From Wyeomyia smithii (taxonomy: Eukaryota; Arthropoda; Insecta; Diptera; Culicidae): a DNA stretch of 64,000 nt. The stretch covers positions 280,216,079 through 280,280,078 of the forward strand of contig NC_073695.1 of NCBI RefSeq assembly GCF_029784165.1, read 5' to 3'. Numbering within the stretch: position 1 is the first letter of the stretch; every line of letters starts with the position of its first letter. A program made the position numbers and the translations under genes. A model generated the notes under the pieces. It was not told the origin of the DNA. It worked only from the letters and a program-made list of their open reading frames with translations, and searched no databases. Below are positions 10,142 to 24,391 of the stretch, piece after piece.

Positions 10142-10531
10142 CAGTGGCATAACGTGAACGGGTGACACCCGGGGCGGAAACTTGGGTGTCATCCCCACCA
10201 GTTTGCACTGAAATCATTTTGTTATCAAAAATTGTGTAAAGTTAGCACGTTCGTTTTCAATTAAACTATTTTTTTAAAAATTGGTTGAAACATTGCCCAT
10301 TTTTGAAAAATTGGTTGAGATTATACTTTTAAAAGCAAATTTATATAATTTTTATAATTTTCGAGGGTTTCACCGAGACCTCCATCTATATGATAGTTTA
10401 TCTCACGGATATCACCCTTTTGATAGTGATACGTATGAAAATTTTCTTCATGGGTGTCACCCCTTGAAGGATGACACCCGGGGTGGACCGAATCTTGCCG
10501 CCCCCACCGCCACCACCACGCTAGGCCAGTG
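10142..10531. mobile_element. hAT-type MITE (390 bp) with perfect 8-bp TSD
   Basis: The left end CAGTGGCATAACGTG and the complement of the right end CACTGGCCTAGCGTG match at 12 of 15 positions. TTTAAGCC is repeated exactly on both sides (10134-10141 and 10532-10539). An 8-bp TSD with CA..TG termini is the hAT signature. The interior holds GC-rich blocks (GGGTGACACCCGGGGCGG near 10160 and a similar block near 10468) and no transposase. The open frame across 10281-10667 crosses the element end and is not a gene. Confidence 0.88.
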
Positions 10532-10913
10532 TTTAAGCCATTTTAGCTTAGAGTGCACTCTTATCGATAAAATCAAACAAATCTTCCCGAAACCACCCTC
10601 GGACGATAATCGTCGTGATGACTGGTGCACCGTCCTATTGATCCTTCCCGTAGAGATCCCGAAGTGACGGGGTCACAACCTTCTCCAGAACATCGTCCTT
10701 ATAGCATACAATTATAGCCCCTTATAGGCGTTGGTTTTCACGTTTTTTTCTCGATAAACATCAGTGAGAGCTTCCCTCGCCTGAATACGGCCTTAAACTA
10801 TCACCGACGCCGCGCTCTGGAACCGCGGGATGCTTATGTGGGACGGGATGCTGGCCTATGTCAGCGCCCAAAGCTGATCATTTTGGACATTGTGCGGTTT
10901 TTGCAAAACAGAG

Positions 10914-11208
10914 TGTTAGAGCCATAATGAGTAGCCGAACCCTATTTGCTGCAATCGCGAGCGAGAGTGTTTTAGCCCTGCATCGATGACGTCAGAATCC
11001 ACAATTTTTATCTCTCTCATTAGGCGAATCAGCTTTCTTTTGTTATACTCCCTATAAAAACCCCACATTGTACATCGAAACAGCTAGAATTAAATTTTGT
11101 TAGAAGTAACCACGCACGCTTTTTATTTCATCCCGCTTCTTGAAGTTCGCTGATAGTGTGTCCGCTTCGGTTGTGATTTCCGCGCGATTTTTGGACCTCA
11201 CGCTAACA
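10914..11208 (+). mobile_element. Candidate solo LTR (BEL/Pao style)
   Basis: A 295-bp segment begins TGTTAG and ends CTAACA, perfect inverted hexamers of the TGTT...AACA type seen in BEL/Pao LTRs. A TATA-like TATAAAAA lies at 11053-11060. The flanking pentamers CAGAG (10909-10913) and CAAAG (11209-11213) differ at one base. No internal region or second LTR is seen, so this would be a recombined solo LTR. Orientation is inferred from the TATA-like motif. Several features agree but none is decisive. Confidence 0.4.
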
Positions 11209-11745
11209 CAAAGTTTCTTATAAAAAAACCCGAAAACCTACGTGCTGCAAATAAACTTTCTACGATGTCAAAAATTTCAAAATCCCTTTAAAAATCGCGT
11301 ATATTCCGAAATCCCCGTAACAAAGACGCGTGAAAATATCGTCTAAGGATGTGTAAAAAAGACTACATCGCATATTGAACGCTTACGTATCGTGTTTCGG
11401 GTTTAAAAATGTTATGAAATGTCGGGTACAGGGCGGATTCGGGTTTGGTGAAAAAAGAAATCGGGTTTAGATCGGGAACGGGTTTGAAAACCCGAAACCT
11501 GGCTCTCTCAAATAAGCATAATGATATCTAAAATAATAATAATTGTAGAAATTACTTTTTATACTGTTCGGCGTTTAAAGTTTTGGGATAGGCTAAAATT
11601 GGTATGAAAAATCGACCCCAAAAATAATCTCGGGCTCGGGTTTTACTAGAATAAAATTTACGAGTTCGGGTTTGATCTAAAAAAAAGTTTCGTTGGGGTC
11701 GGGTACGAGTTCAAAAAACATCAAACCCGATCATCTCTAGTATAT
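11209..11745. repeat. Degenerate CGGGTT-rich repeat region
   Basis: From about 11395 to 11735 the motif CGGGTT/TCGGG(T/C)TCGGG recurs irregularly on both strands (for example near 11398, 11443, 11468, 11630, 11664 and 11725). It looks like a decayed, internally repetitive mobile element. No ends can be set. Confidence 0.4.
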
Positions 11746-14700
11746 AGCCTTTTGAATGACGCGAATTTTATGATTAGCAGTTGGTGCCCATAGGCTCATT
11801 GATTTTGTGTTTAATTTATGAGCATGAGTCTCACATACACTTTTTATTTTACCCAATTATCTTAATTTTTCTCATCCTACATCTTTCTACGTTTTGTATT
11901 CTATTTCAAAGATACAAGTACCACTTAGTTGAATATTCAATAAGCAACCTCCTGGTTAACATAGGTCTCACTCTCTATTGTGCTGAAAACGCAAGCAAAA
12001 CAATTTTCCCATTACCAGAAAAATAAGCTGCTTCGTGTTGGTATTTCTTTCTTTGGCGTTTGTCACCATAGAATGAATCGTAACAATGGCCCTATAAGGA
12101 ATAGAATTGAATGCTTTTTGCAGAAGCAAACGAGAAGTTCTCGAAACGGCGTACCTATAAAAAGAAAGAATATTTATTTTAGTTTTGCTCCCATGTGTAT
12201 GTTTTTCCGTCTAACGGAAGCCCCGCTAGTGCAAACAGGAAGGATACAAATCCATACGCTTTACCGGATCTCCCGGAAAAAGCAGTGAAAAATTCACAGC
12301 AGGAGAACGCTTATTGGAACCATGCACTACAAAGCCACTGGAAAGCATTGATATCTGTGTGAAGATTAAATATATTTGCGGACTATGTTGCCTGCTGAGC
12401 ATTCAGTATATGTGGGAGAAAAATGGGATGCATCTTGTCGACAACTTGTGGAATTTTGTACAATTTTATTTTGTCAAAGTTTGGTGCCTAATTGGTACTC
12501 CGATACGTCTATTTGCTTGTTTGTATTCCAAAAGTAAATCAAACTAAAGATTAATAATAATTTCAATTTGTCCGGAACAAATTTATAGACCTAATTAAAT
12601 TGTAACTCTTATAACTAGTTATAAAAAATAACATATGTTGTTCTTTTATAGTTATAGTGTTATAGTTTGTAGATTTTTTGAACTTAATACCTGTTGCAAT
12701 AACTATATATGTTAAATAATGTATAATCAATAAGTATAGAACATCTCTTAAAGAGTGTTTACATTGACATTGGACAGGCTGGGTTGCATAATATATTGTG
12801 GATCAACGCGACTGACTTGATACGATGATAAGAATACAAAATAAAGCGTTTCTTTGAATACCGACACTCGAATGTGTGCATTTATCCCGACAAGCTATTT
12901 CGTTCGTTCGTTAGCTTTCCTAAGAAAATAAATTTTAATTCTCTCTTACTGTATATGTTTTTAATCTACCTGCAGTAGTGGTTCGTTTTCTATAATCAAG
13001 AAGACATCGTTACCTCTTTTCAATGATGAAGCTGCACATCGATAGCATAATCTTAACCAGTTGCTGCAATCAATTTAATCGGTACCGGGAAATCTCTTAA
13101 AGTGGACCGTCATGATTGCTTTATCGCCTCTTTCGCAATAGAATTGCAAAAGTCAATTGTACTGTGAATAAGAGAAAAGTTGGTCTCACAAATCGAGTAC
13201 CAATCGATTGAATGAACATCCGGCCGGATTGGCAAGTTTTTGTTGATGTCTAATGTAATTAAGCGTAATTGAGAGATTTCATTCACGAAGAAGGATAAAT
13301 TATAAAATGAAGACTCAATCAGAGGCGGTTTCTTACCATTACGATAGCCGATAGATAGGTAGCCGCACTACGCTCGATCTCCGGTTTAGTTATACAGGCA
13401 TTACTACTGTACGAGACGGCAATCTGTAAATGGGGGAATGCCAATTTTTGCTGCTAGCTTTTCAATATTGACTTTGGAATTGAGTTTGAAGCAAGTTGCA
13501 CTTTTCAGGCTGGGCGGTGGTTCGAAGTTCCGTGAAATTGAAATTCCTTTTTGTGGTGGCCTGGAAAATTCACTAGGATAACGCGAAGCAGAGGGTATCC
13601 TTTCAGTTTGAACCTGATTAGTAAATTGAGGCGCTTTTTGTACTATTGGTTCTTCGAATTGAATGGAGGGAAGCTACGGAATTATTGGTCGAGTTGGTTT
13701 AATTTATTACCGTTTACTTCTACACATGCAGTTAGCTTGTGGGTTTCTCCTTGGATTGCCTTTTTACGGGCGTTTAATTTTGTTATCAAACGAAAACATA
13801 TTTATTAGACCACTGATAAATTAATCGAATTAAATTAAATTTGGTAAACGTTTTTCGTGTTCATACGTTCTCCAAATGTTTTTATACACAATTCTACTTT
13901 GGCGAACCATTTCCAATGTTGTCTGCTGTAACGCTCTTTTTCCGTTTGGATGTAAATGCATATTCATCACAGTTCGCAAATCATCGTACACTATGGCATT
14001 CATGTTCGCACGCCAGTCACGTGCAGCAAATTCATGCCATTGTGCATCCGGTTTGTTAGCTTTTTACCCTTCGCTGCAGCTGCATTGTTTGCTTTTCGAC
14101 TAGGGTGCAGATTATGGGCAAAGGGATTCCCGTTGGCAATGAAAATAAGTGGAAAGAAAATATTTGCACACTTTCCTTGTTCGATGGCTTGCTAGACGGA
14201 GAGTAAATACTTTTGTAGGTAGTCAAAAATTTAACTAGCATAAACGATCGTGATTGTGCCTAACGATGCATGGATAATTCAGTAAGTTGCTAAATTGCGG
14301 GCGTGTTTTTGGAAGAAAGTAGAGTTTAAAGAGTACATAAAACATCGGACAAATGTAGAGAACTTGCTTTACATTTAAGTAATGTTTCATATATTTGAAT
14401 ACTTTTAATCGTCAGCAAAAACAAGTTATAAACTAACGTCTTAGTAGTTTAACCGAGCCAATTAGAAAGAAAACTCTAATTTATTATTATATTAATTTGA
14501 TGCCAAACCAAAAAATAACGGCTTTTCGTTTATAGCCGAGTAGAGTTAACAACGCTTTGCTTTAGACCACATAGGAGGAAGTTTATTGTTAGGTAATAAA
14601 TAATTAGATTTATCTTTAGCGATGCTGTGGTGATATTACCTAAGTATGTCATAATTTGAGTTGAACTCAGAAACTGTTGATTTTCAAGGAAAATATTTTT

Positions 14701-15849
14701 GCGTGCAACTTATATGCTGAAATTGATATGCTGAAATTGAAGGAAATCGATATGCTTCGATATGCTGAAATTGAAGGAAATCGGTGCATATCCGCTGTGA
14801 TACCCCTTGGTAGTTATCGTGGCTGAAACTCGTAACTAGTCACACCTTTGCTTTGGCTGACAATACCCCAACAACTTCGAGGAAGAATTATAGTGAGCTG
14901 AAAAGCAAGCCGTTCTCTTTTTTAACCGACGTTCGTGACTGGCAGTCATTGGTGCGCGGTTCACGCGATTGCTAGTCGTTTTAAATCAATTATCTCCACT
15001 TTATTCTATATCGAAAAATTGATTTAAATTGGACCTAACTACGTTGGCATCTGGTCATTTAAAATGTGTAACATGCCATGTTGCGATGTAGCAATTACTA
15101 TTGCCAGTTAGAGTTTCTTGTTGCGGTTTTCCAGTTCTACCATATAGTAAACTGTTTTATTCTGCTTGAAATAAAGTAGAGAGGCAAAAACATTATACAT
15201 AATGTAGCTGTAGTTAACATAAAGCTTCATGAAAGTATACCCTTGTTTAGGAATAAATTTTATATGCTTTTCTTTCAGTTTGATTTTTTTAAATATGTTA
15301 ACCAAAACAGAAAAAATATTACAAAGTTTAAATAAGGAACAATTCATTTTTTCATGTAATCAAGTAGTCAGATTAAGATAGATTTCAGTGAGCTATGTAA
15401 CACATCTACAATCATGTATACTAGTTAAGCATTAAACATCATCGTTCCCAATTTTTTTTCGTCTCAAAGCATATGTAAACACAAGCATCTATAGGTTGCA
15501 ATCAGCATTCAGTGATGCACAATAAACTCGTCGGTTGGTGATGACGTCCCTTCAAGAGTTATCCAACTACGCTCTGTGTGATGGATGAAACAGAAAAAAG
15601 AATGCAAATTCAATATGGAACCTGCTCCACCTGCGGGACTATGAGCTAGCGTGTAAACAATTGTTGCACTCCATCAGGGCATGCCAGCGCAACATTGGAC
15701 CAGTTTGTAGCGATAGTTCGGGTTATAACAAGTGAGTTAGGTGGTTTGGGGTTAGCTCATGTGACACAACCAACGGGATAGCGGTGGATATATGCTACCG
15801 GTGGTGACCGCTCTTGATTTCACGGCTTGGAAATGTGAGGTCTTTATAG
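11746..15849. other. 4.1-kb anonymous AT-rich stretch
   Basis: No open frame here resembles a known family; those at 13841-14241 overlap on both strands. The only local structure is a small imperfect direct repeat at 14712-14785, where ATATGCTGAAATTG occurs three times, twice followed by AAGGAAATCG. Confidence 0.5.
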
Positions 15850-16020
15850 TTTTTTTTTTTTCTGAAGTATGTATCCTTCTGCATAGATGACACAGACTTC
15901 CACTGAACCCCAACTGTTAACAATTCTGGGGCTATCTTCCTTATACTACTCTAGTAGCGATTCGAACATGTGACGACTGGTTTGTAAGACCAGTATCGTA
16001 CCTCGCAACCAACCGACAGG
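15850..16020 (-). mobile_element. tRNA-derived SINE (minus strand)
   Basis: Read on the minus strand, the head resembles a tRNA. An A-box-like TGGTTGCGAGG is followed by an anticodon-arm-like CTGG..TTACAAA..CCAG and a B-box-like TGTTCGAATCG, then an unrelated body and a poly(A) tail (T run at 15850-15861). The internal pol III promoter design fits a SINE. The anticodon region reads like a Val-type tRNA, an inference. No clear TSD was found. Confidence 0.65.
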
Positions 16021-16533
16021 TGAGCAGTCGTAGAAATAAAAACCTTTCGTGATAACGAAATTATAGTATAGAGAGCATAACGCACACTCTGTATGTAAAT
16101 GGATATGCGATGATTCCAATGACGATTGTTATTTAGAGGGAAACATTTCTGCGTCCTCTATGATTGAGATACCTATTGTTTCACGATCGAATGGTTTGAG
16201 TTGAAGCTTTAGTCACCATATAAAAGCTTAAAGTAGCTTGGATCATGCTGCTGGATCTCGGCTTACAAAAAAATATAATACATTTGCTGTGAAAGTTTGT
16301 AGATATTTTCGCATACACCGATGATTTTGAGTTGCTGCACCGACGAGTCGTTGATAACAGGGTGGAAATACCAGGAAAACTTGGAATTATAATTCATAAT
16401 TCATTCGAATCCGTTTGCTTTTTGGCGAACATTTAGAAAGAGAACATTTGTAAACTTCTGGCATGCGTCGCACTCGTAGCGATAAAATCGCAACACATAT
16501 ACTCATCGCTTATATGATCGTATCACACTTATC
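16021..16533. other. Spacer between SINEs
   Basis: AT-rich sequence with no recognised gene or repeat ends. Confidence 0.45.
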
Positions 16534-16545
16534 AATCATTTGTGG

Positions 16546-16891
16546 GGGCCTAGTGTGGTTGGTAACGTCTCTGCCAACCACGCTCGACGCCTGGGTTCGA
16601 ATCCCACCGCCGACATAGGTGTCGATATGGTTGTGGGGTGGCGTGATCCACTCACAACCAACCTAACTGGTCTAGATTCAATCCTAGCCGACACCGGGAG
16701 ATTTTCTGAGGCGAAAAATCTCTGGGATCACGCCTTCCATCGCATGAGGAAGTAAAGCCGTTGGCGCCGGTCCGTTAATAAACGGGTCGTGAGTTAGGGT
16801 CCTGGATGTGGAGTCGCCTCCCTGGGCGTCGGTGATTGGCCACAACAGTGGCGGAACTAGACCGACGGAAAATAAGCGAGGATAAAAAAAA
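16546..16891 (+). mobile_element. tRNA-derived SINE with 12-bp TSD
   Basis: The head contains an A-box-like TAGTGTGGTTGG and a perfect B box GGTTCGAATCC. The body is GC-richer than the surroundings and ends in a short A tail at 16884-16893. AATCATTTGTGG lies on both sides (16534-16545 and 16892-16903), a perfect 12-bp target-site duplication as made by LINE-driven retrotransposition. The open frame at 16540-16755 lies within the SINE and is not a gene. Confidence 0.88.
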
Positions 16892-16903
16892 AATCATTTG
16901 TGG

Positions 16904-17964
16904 AAATGTAGAAGTTAACACAGTTTTTAGCCAGCTAAGGTCATTCCTTCCTTTCTTTCCATTTGATCACAAGGACGTGGCCAGTGTCGTTTTTCGAACA
17001 TTAAAGTATTGAGTCACTGAAAACTTGTACAATGAGAATGATCGGTTACTCCTGGTCACTGATACGGATCAATTAAAGAACAGCAACCATAGATATGTAC
17101 AATGAGTCCAAGCTCTAAGCAGTTAAGCTTAGGGAAACAAACCCCAAATTTAAAAACTGGAGATAAGCATGAAACAACATCAGAAATAATTATATTGGAT
17201 TCAAAAAAATATATTAGAAATGCCAGCCTTGAGATTTAGAACTTAATTGTGTTAATATAAACAACTATTTCAAAATACTGTTGGAATCGATTAGGAAACT
17301 TTACGCATTGAGAATCGTCTTTTATTAGATGTTGTTAAGAAATCGGTTAAAGAAATTTAGTTTTTGCTGCTAAAAAAGGCAACGGTTTTGTAATATTTTA
17401 GTTTACAGCAAACTTTCCGATCTCTCCGAATGTATTAAGTAGTTTGCAGTTTTGAAAGAGGTTTCAATCAGCACTCAGAATATGGCTGCAATTTTGGTCA
17501 TTTTTTTCTATTGATTTTTGTTCAACGATTTTTCTGCGATGAATGGTATTTTATATATATTTGTGGGACAGCTAGTTAATTAGAGTGTTCATTTCTGTAT
17601 TGAAATTATCGATACTGATCAAAATTCAGGAATTTGAGGCTTGTTTTCTTCGACCGATGAACACAGTTTCTTGAAGTGAAAAAAATGGTGTTTTGATGAC
17701 GCCGATCAAAACGCCATTTGTTTACAATTTTTGAACTAAAAGTCTAAAAAAGAACGTAATTTGTAAAATAACTTGAAACTACATTTTCTTTCGAAATCTC
17801 CTCAATGTTCACATAATGGCTTGAATCGTTTCGACATTTTAGACGTCAATTAATGAAATATTTTGTTTTATGAAAATAAAGTTTTCAAATGTTGCAAGAT
17901 AAAAGACAAAAATATTCATTATGTATAATTCAATCGAAAAACCTTTTTTATGTTAGTACTCAGC
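16904..17964. other. Anonymous AT-rich spacer
   Basis: No coding signal or repeat structure recognised. Confidence 0.5.
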
Positions 17965-17974
17965 AGCACTCTGT

Positions 17975-18241
17975 GGTCCCTGTGGCTCTGTGGTTAGCGA
18001 TGTCGATCGGCTAGCTCTCCCACCCAGTTGTGATATCGGTACGATTCCCGATCCAGTTGAGGATCTTTTCGAGCTGGAAATTTTCTCGACTCAGCACTGG
18101 GACACGGTGTATCGTTGTACTTATCCTACACATGCAAAATGTGCCAAAAACAATATCGATAACGAATTCTCTCAACTAATCTTAGTTGATCGAGACCGCT
18201 ATTAGCCCCGCAGACTAGCGTGCGATATTAAAAAAAATGTT
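17975..18241 (+). mobile_element. tRNA-derived SINE with 10-bp TSD (second family)
   Basis: The head has an A-box-like TGGCTCTGTGG and a B-box-like GGTACGATTCC. A body containing CACGGTGTATCGTTGTAC and TTGATCGAGACCGCTATTAG follows, then an A-rich tail at 18228-18237. AGCACTCTGT flanks the element at 17965-17974 and 18242-18251. A 5'-truncated copy of the same family lies at 42636-42826, which confirms a dispersed repeat. Confidence 0.88.
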
Positions 18242-18251
18242 AGCACTCTGT

Positions 18252-19328
18252 TATTCATAGATCTAACAATATTTGTATTTTCTCAACACCTTTATGTTTT
18301 TGAATCTGATGATTGTTGGCGTCTAGATGACATATTTAAAATAATATTTGTCAATTTGATTTTAAACCATGTCCATGTTTATTCTTAACGTAGATATTTT
18401 AGGTTTCTACCCTTTCAATTAAAAAACGAAATCTTGAGTATGAATATTACGAAAACTAATTTTGTGCAATGCTAATTAGTAGCACGCCGATACGCGTCAC
18501 CGTATTAGTTTTCATTTTTTTTTTCATTTCACGTATTCCACTGCAAAGAAGGGCAGTATCTTAAAAATATAAAGCTTCGAGAAATAAAAAGGGATGTTAT
18601 TACTTGTTGGAATTTATCTATTTTTGATACACCGGCTGAACACACTGCTGTATGAAGTCTCTGTGAATTCAATTTTTGCACTCTGTTCGACGCTCCGGAC
18701 GTTATAGATATGTATCTCTCGTTTGTTCAGGATGCTCTTCCATGAGAGAAGCGTGAAACCAAAACAAATATGAACCCGAAAATAATGAAACTGTGGCAAC
18801 TGGAGCGGTTCTTTTATAGACACTTGGACGTAAAATCATACTTCCGGGATATCTCAATTTCGGCCAACTTACAATTCGATTCAACAGCTTCTTCGTGGGT
18901 GGAACGCCGGAAGCATAGTCGTTTATCGTTGCTTTTTGGCACGTTCATGGCACTAAGTACTGGGGTTGAACGTTGGCCAAAACGAGTTTCTTTTTCTAAT
19001 AGTATGCTGCACATTCAGAGCCAAACCAACAAATGTGGCCACCACTAGCAAGTAACGATATGGTTGTACATGAGATATTGAAAAAGAATGAGGCAGTCAC
19101 CTACAGTCCTAAAGAGCAGTTTTGAACATGTGTTTACGATTGAATCGTTAAAAAATAATGCTGCATGAGACGGTTTGCTATTGAGTCATGGATATTGCTT
19201 CCTTGCCAGAGTAGAATGGCATTTTTGCTAATCGATAAATTGTTGAATCAGCAAAATATCTTCCGTGTTCAGTCATGGTAGCGGAAAAACAAAAAAGTTA
19301 TTCTCTGCTGTTAATTCTGTCGAGTTTT
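18252..19328. other. Anonymous spacer
   Basis: Several short open frames overlap on both strands at 18614-19048; none resembles a known family. Nothing else is seen. Confidence 0.45.
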
Positions 19329-19336
19329 GATATAAG

Positions 19337-20185
19337 CAGTGGTGGGCACCGCTAATCAAAAATTTAGCGACGCTAATCGCAAATTCGTTAACTGACGAAT
19401 AAATAAATAATAATCGCTAAACGCTAATCGCTAACCCATGTCATGTAGATTGTTATATAGTAAAATAATTGCTTCTAAATGCTATTTACAGCAAATTGTT
19501 CAAAATATACAAAACAGTTCTCATGCTTCAAAATTTTGTGAAAGCAAGGCGGAACAAAGTACTTTTGTTCTATCGCGGCAGATCAATTGGAAGAATTATT
19601 GTGGGGGCAGAGTGGGTTGTGGGAGGTATATGCGAAAAATAATTTCTTTATGTATTTTTTGCGGTTTCGTAACTGTCTTTGTTCACGCGCATTTCAGAAG
19701 AGTTCTTTCACTAAGGTTGCAAGTTAACTTTCGAATTCAAAGTCCCGAGTATTTATATTTTTTTCTCCTGATTTTCATTGTAATTTTGCTCTTTAGACTT
19801 CGAAATTATTGAGAAGACACAAATTTTTCTTTAAAGTTTTTTCTTCCTTTCATTTTTTTTTGGTTTTTACGCGGTTTTCAGAGTTTATGTGTTTCATTAA
19901 GCGGATTTCAAAACTCACGCGAATTAATATCTTTGGTGTTATTACGCGCCACAGATCTCAATCATAAAACTCGACTTATGTGGCCAAATGTTACACAAGA
20001 ACCTATTCGTAGAAGTTTGTGATTGTATTTGTATTATCATCATAGAGATATCATTTTAGGCATATAATGCACGCAATCAGCACACACCGTTAACGTCGAA
20101 AGCTAACGAAATCGCTAAGCCGCTGACTGAAAATTAGCGTCGCTAATAAGCGATTCAGCGAATTAGCAGAATGTGCCCAGTACTG
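19337..20185. mobile_element. hAT-like non-autonomous element with GCTAA-rich termini, 8-bp TSD
   Basis: The left end CAGTGGTGGGCACCGCTAA pairs with a right end whose complement begins CAGTACTGGGCACA. GATATAAG is duplicated exactly at 19329-19336 and 20186-20193. Subterminal sequence is packed with GCTAA/TTAGC motifs on both sides. Length is 849 bp. A 124-residue open frame inside (19438-19812) has no transposase features. The same terminal family recurs at 43024-47562. Confidence 0.88.
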
Positions 20186-20193
20186 GATATAAG

Positions 20194-21577
20194 TATATAT
20201 AACAAAACGAGTTCCAACCAACTGTTAAATTTATTTGTATACAATCAAAATCCAGATGAAGACTTCTACAATTGAACATGTTTTTAATATGTCTGGGGGG
20301 GTTAAATAGTTATTCAAATAATAAAAGTTGCAGTTTTTGTGTTTTGTTTTTAGTACATTATTGTTGGCCACTTTTGCAAAACATCTTCCTATTGATGTAG
20401 GTACATGATTTGCGCAAAAGCCATAGCAATTTAAAGTATTGTTTGTGATTATTCGTACGAGAACTCTTGAGGATTTTCAATTTATACTGCACTGTTAAGT
20501 AATGGGATGCCTGAATGAAATTTTGAAAAATAATTTTTGAAAATACATGACTTTTATTTCGAAGTCATATCTAAAATGAATCAATTGTTCTAGTATTTCT
20601 CAATTATAGCGTGAGAGCTAAAGATAATAAAAGCCTTTGCTCTCAAGGTTCAGTAAGGGTATAGTAGTCACTCCATGCCAGTTTTCAATGCACTAAAAAT
20701 GTTTTATTGACGCAGATACATTGGGAGATAACATACGGGGAAGGGACCCAATTTTTTTTAATAATAAAGTTACAACACGCACACGTGTGGATCGTTTTAA
20801 AGGACACAGAACAGCTTTGGGAATGGTGACAAGGTAGAATCAGTTTCTCTGAAAGTTTCGAGGCTTCGGTGTTGCTGTTTGGTGAGTTTAAGAACGGAAG
20901 CTAAGAGAAAATATCTTTGTGTCTGCGTAAAAGGTGAGGTGGTGAAGAGAAATGCTTTCGATGCCATCGAGCAAGGGCAAAAAGTGCAATTTATCTTAAA
21001 TGCGAGTGAAAAGTTTTTCCTTTCAAGAATTCACTTCGTTTCTCTAATAAACAGACAGGAACCAGGTGACCGACAGGGGGCGGACTTGACGAGCGAACCC
21101 AGCGAACTTTGACTGATGGAAGAACAGTTTTATAAACAGGAGAGAAAATAATCTTTTACCCGAAGAGTCGCTGACATTTCTCGCTTTTATGTGATATTTC
21201 ACCGTTGTTGATAGCTTGGATATTGAAGCGACATTTTGTTACTTTTTACGGCTCAGTTTCATTGAATAAAAGTTAGTTATTTTTCAGCCAAAGCAAAAGT
21301 TTTTCACGATTTGCTGTTAGGTAACAAACCGGAAGATGGTTGAAGGCGAAAAGCAACGCGGGCAGAAGATAAAATATTGAAAGTTTTAATATTGAGACAA
21401 AACTTGCCTTTGATGAAAAACATTTCGTTTAGTTTATAATGGATAAAGCTTCCTAATTAGAATATTTCGTATACTCTGAGCCAACGGTCACCAGCATTGA
21501 CGGGTAGGTTTAGTTTTTTTTTTTATTTTTTTTTATAGGGGGGGAATGTTTGTAATGATTTATTTATGTACTAATAT
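20194..21577. other. Anonymous spacer
   Basis: No gene recognised. A T-rich run lies at 21512-21535, just before the (AT)n complex. Confidence 0.45.
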
Positions 21578-21919
<342 letters not shown>

Positions 21920-21965
21920 GTGGAGTTTATATTGAAAATTATATAATATTTATATTCAGATTATC

Positions 21966-23088
<1,123 letters not shown>

Positions 23089-23727
23089 CATTGCTAGCCT
23101 AAAAATTTGTTTGTAAATTAACAGTTTAATCTTGAGACAAAGTCTAGAATTTCTGTTGATAAAAGGATATAAACATTTGATATATTTATTGCACTTTGAC
23201 TGGATATTTTCAATGTGCTCCTTGAAAGTAAGATTCTTATCATAAATTAGCCCTAAGTATTTAACTTGATCAGAGCAATTGAAGACCAACACCTTTCATC
23301 TTAATAACGTGGTTATGGGTGGGTTTGAGAAATGAAACTCTTGGCTTATGAGGAAAAATAATTAACTGTGTTTTAGAAGCATTAGAGGAAATCTTCCATT
23401 TCTGCAAGTATGAAGAAAATATATCTAAACTTTTTTGTAGCCGACTGCATATAACACGAAGACTTTTTCCTTTTGCGGAAATGCTTGTATCGTCACAAAA
23501 CAGAGATTTCTCACAACCTGGTGGTAAATCAGGAAGATCAGAAGTAAAAATGTTATATAAGATTGGGCCCAAGATACTCCCCTGAGGCACACCAGCTCGG
23601 GGACGGGACACGAGGCATATGGACGCTAGGCATATGGATGGTAGGCATAGTATGCTAGGCATACAGACGCGAGGCATAATGGATGTGAGGCATAATGGAT
23701 ACGAGGCATACTGCCACAAGGCATAAC

Positions 23728-23823
23728 GGACGCGAGGCCGAATGGACGCGAGGCCGAATGGACGCGAGGCCGAATGGACGCGAGGCCGAATGGACGCAAG
23801 GCCGAATGGACGCGAGGCCGAAT
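23728..23823 (+). repeat. Six tandem 16-bp units (GGACGCGAGGCCGAAT)
   Basis: Six consecutive units, one with a single change (GCAAGG). They form the inner part of the left subterminal array of element A and are mirrored at 24280-24391. Confidence 0.95.
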
Positions 23824-24279
23824 GCGATGTTGTACGATCGCATGATATCCAATTATGTAGTTCAGGTGTTATTATATTCCTAAAGAGTTTAAGTTGGGTA
23901 TAATACCTTTCTTGAAATCATGCGGCGAAGACGCATAATCGAGGGCAAGGAAACGAGGCGGCACTAAGCCGCCGTGGCTTCCGCAGTCCGAGCCGGCCGC
24001 CGACCCGCCGTCGGAAGCGGCGGCCTCTCGCACCCAAACGACTGATCTACTGGTTTGCTAGGTCTACTCAAACAGAGTTTTCTTCCCTTAGTTAAGTCCG
24101 AACGAGCGGTAGCGAGTAAGGACAGCATTCGCTCGGACAGCGAGTCGGCCGAAGGCCGCGAGTTTATTGCTTTATAAATGACACTTTGAAGCGAAATACA
24201 TGTTATCGAATGCTGTGTTGATGATGACGATAATAACACATTCCATATCACTTCCCCTTGGCCTTGTGTCCTAGCGTTT

Positions 24280-24391
24280 ATTCGGCCTCGCGTCCGTTCG
24301 GCCTCGCGTCCATTCGGCCTCGCGTCCATTCGGCCTCGCGTCCATTCGCCCTCGCGTCCATTCGGCCTCGCGTCCATTCGGCCTCGCGTCC
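24280..24391 (-). repeat. Seven inverted tandem 16-bp units
   Basis: The complement unit ATTCGGCCTCGCGTCC occurs seven times with single-base variants. It forms the right subterminal array of element A and could pair with 23728-23823. Confidence 0.95.

Noticed and set aside
10281..10667. 128-codon open frame
   Set aside because: It runs across the right end of the hAT MITE and its TSD, so it is a chance frame.
16546..16620. Possible true tRNA genes at the SINE heads (also 17975-18050, 15945-16018, 51020-51090)
   Set aside because: Acceptor stems do not close and each is followed by a SINE body and tail; they are tRNA-derived, not functional tRNA genes.
19438..19812. 124-codon frame inside the hAT-like element
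   Set aside because: No zinc finger, DDE or dimerisation features of a hAT transposase; the element is only 849 bp.
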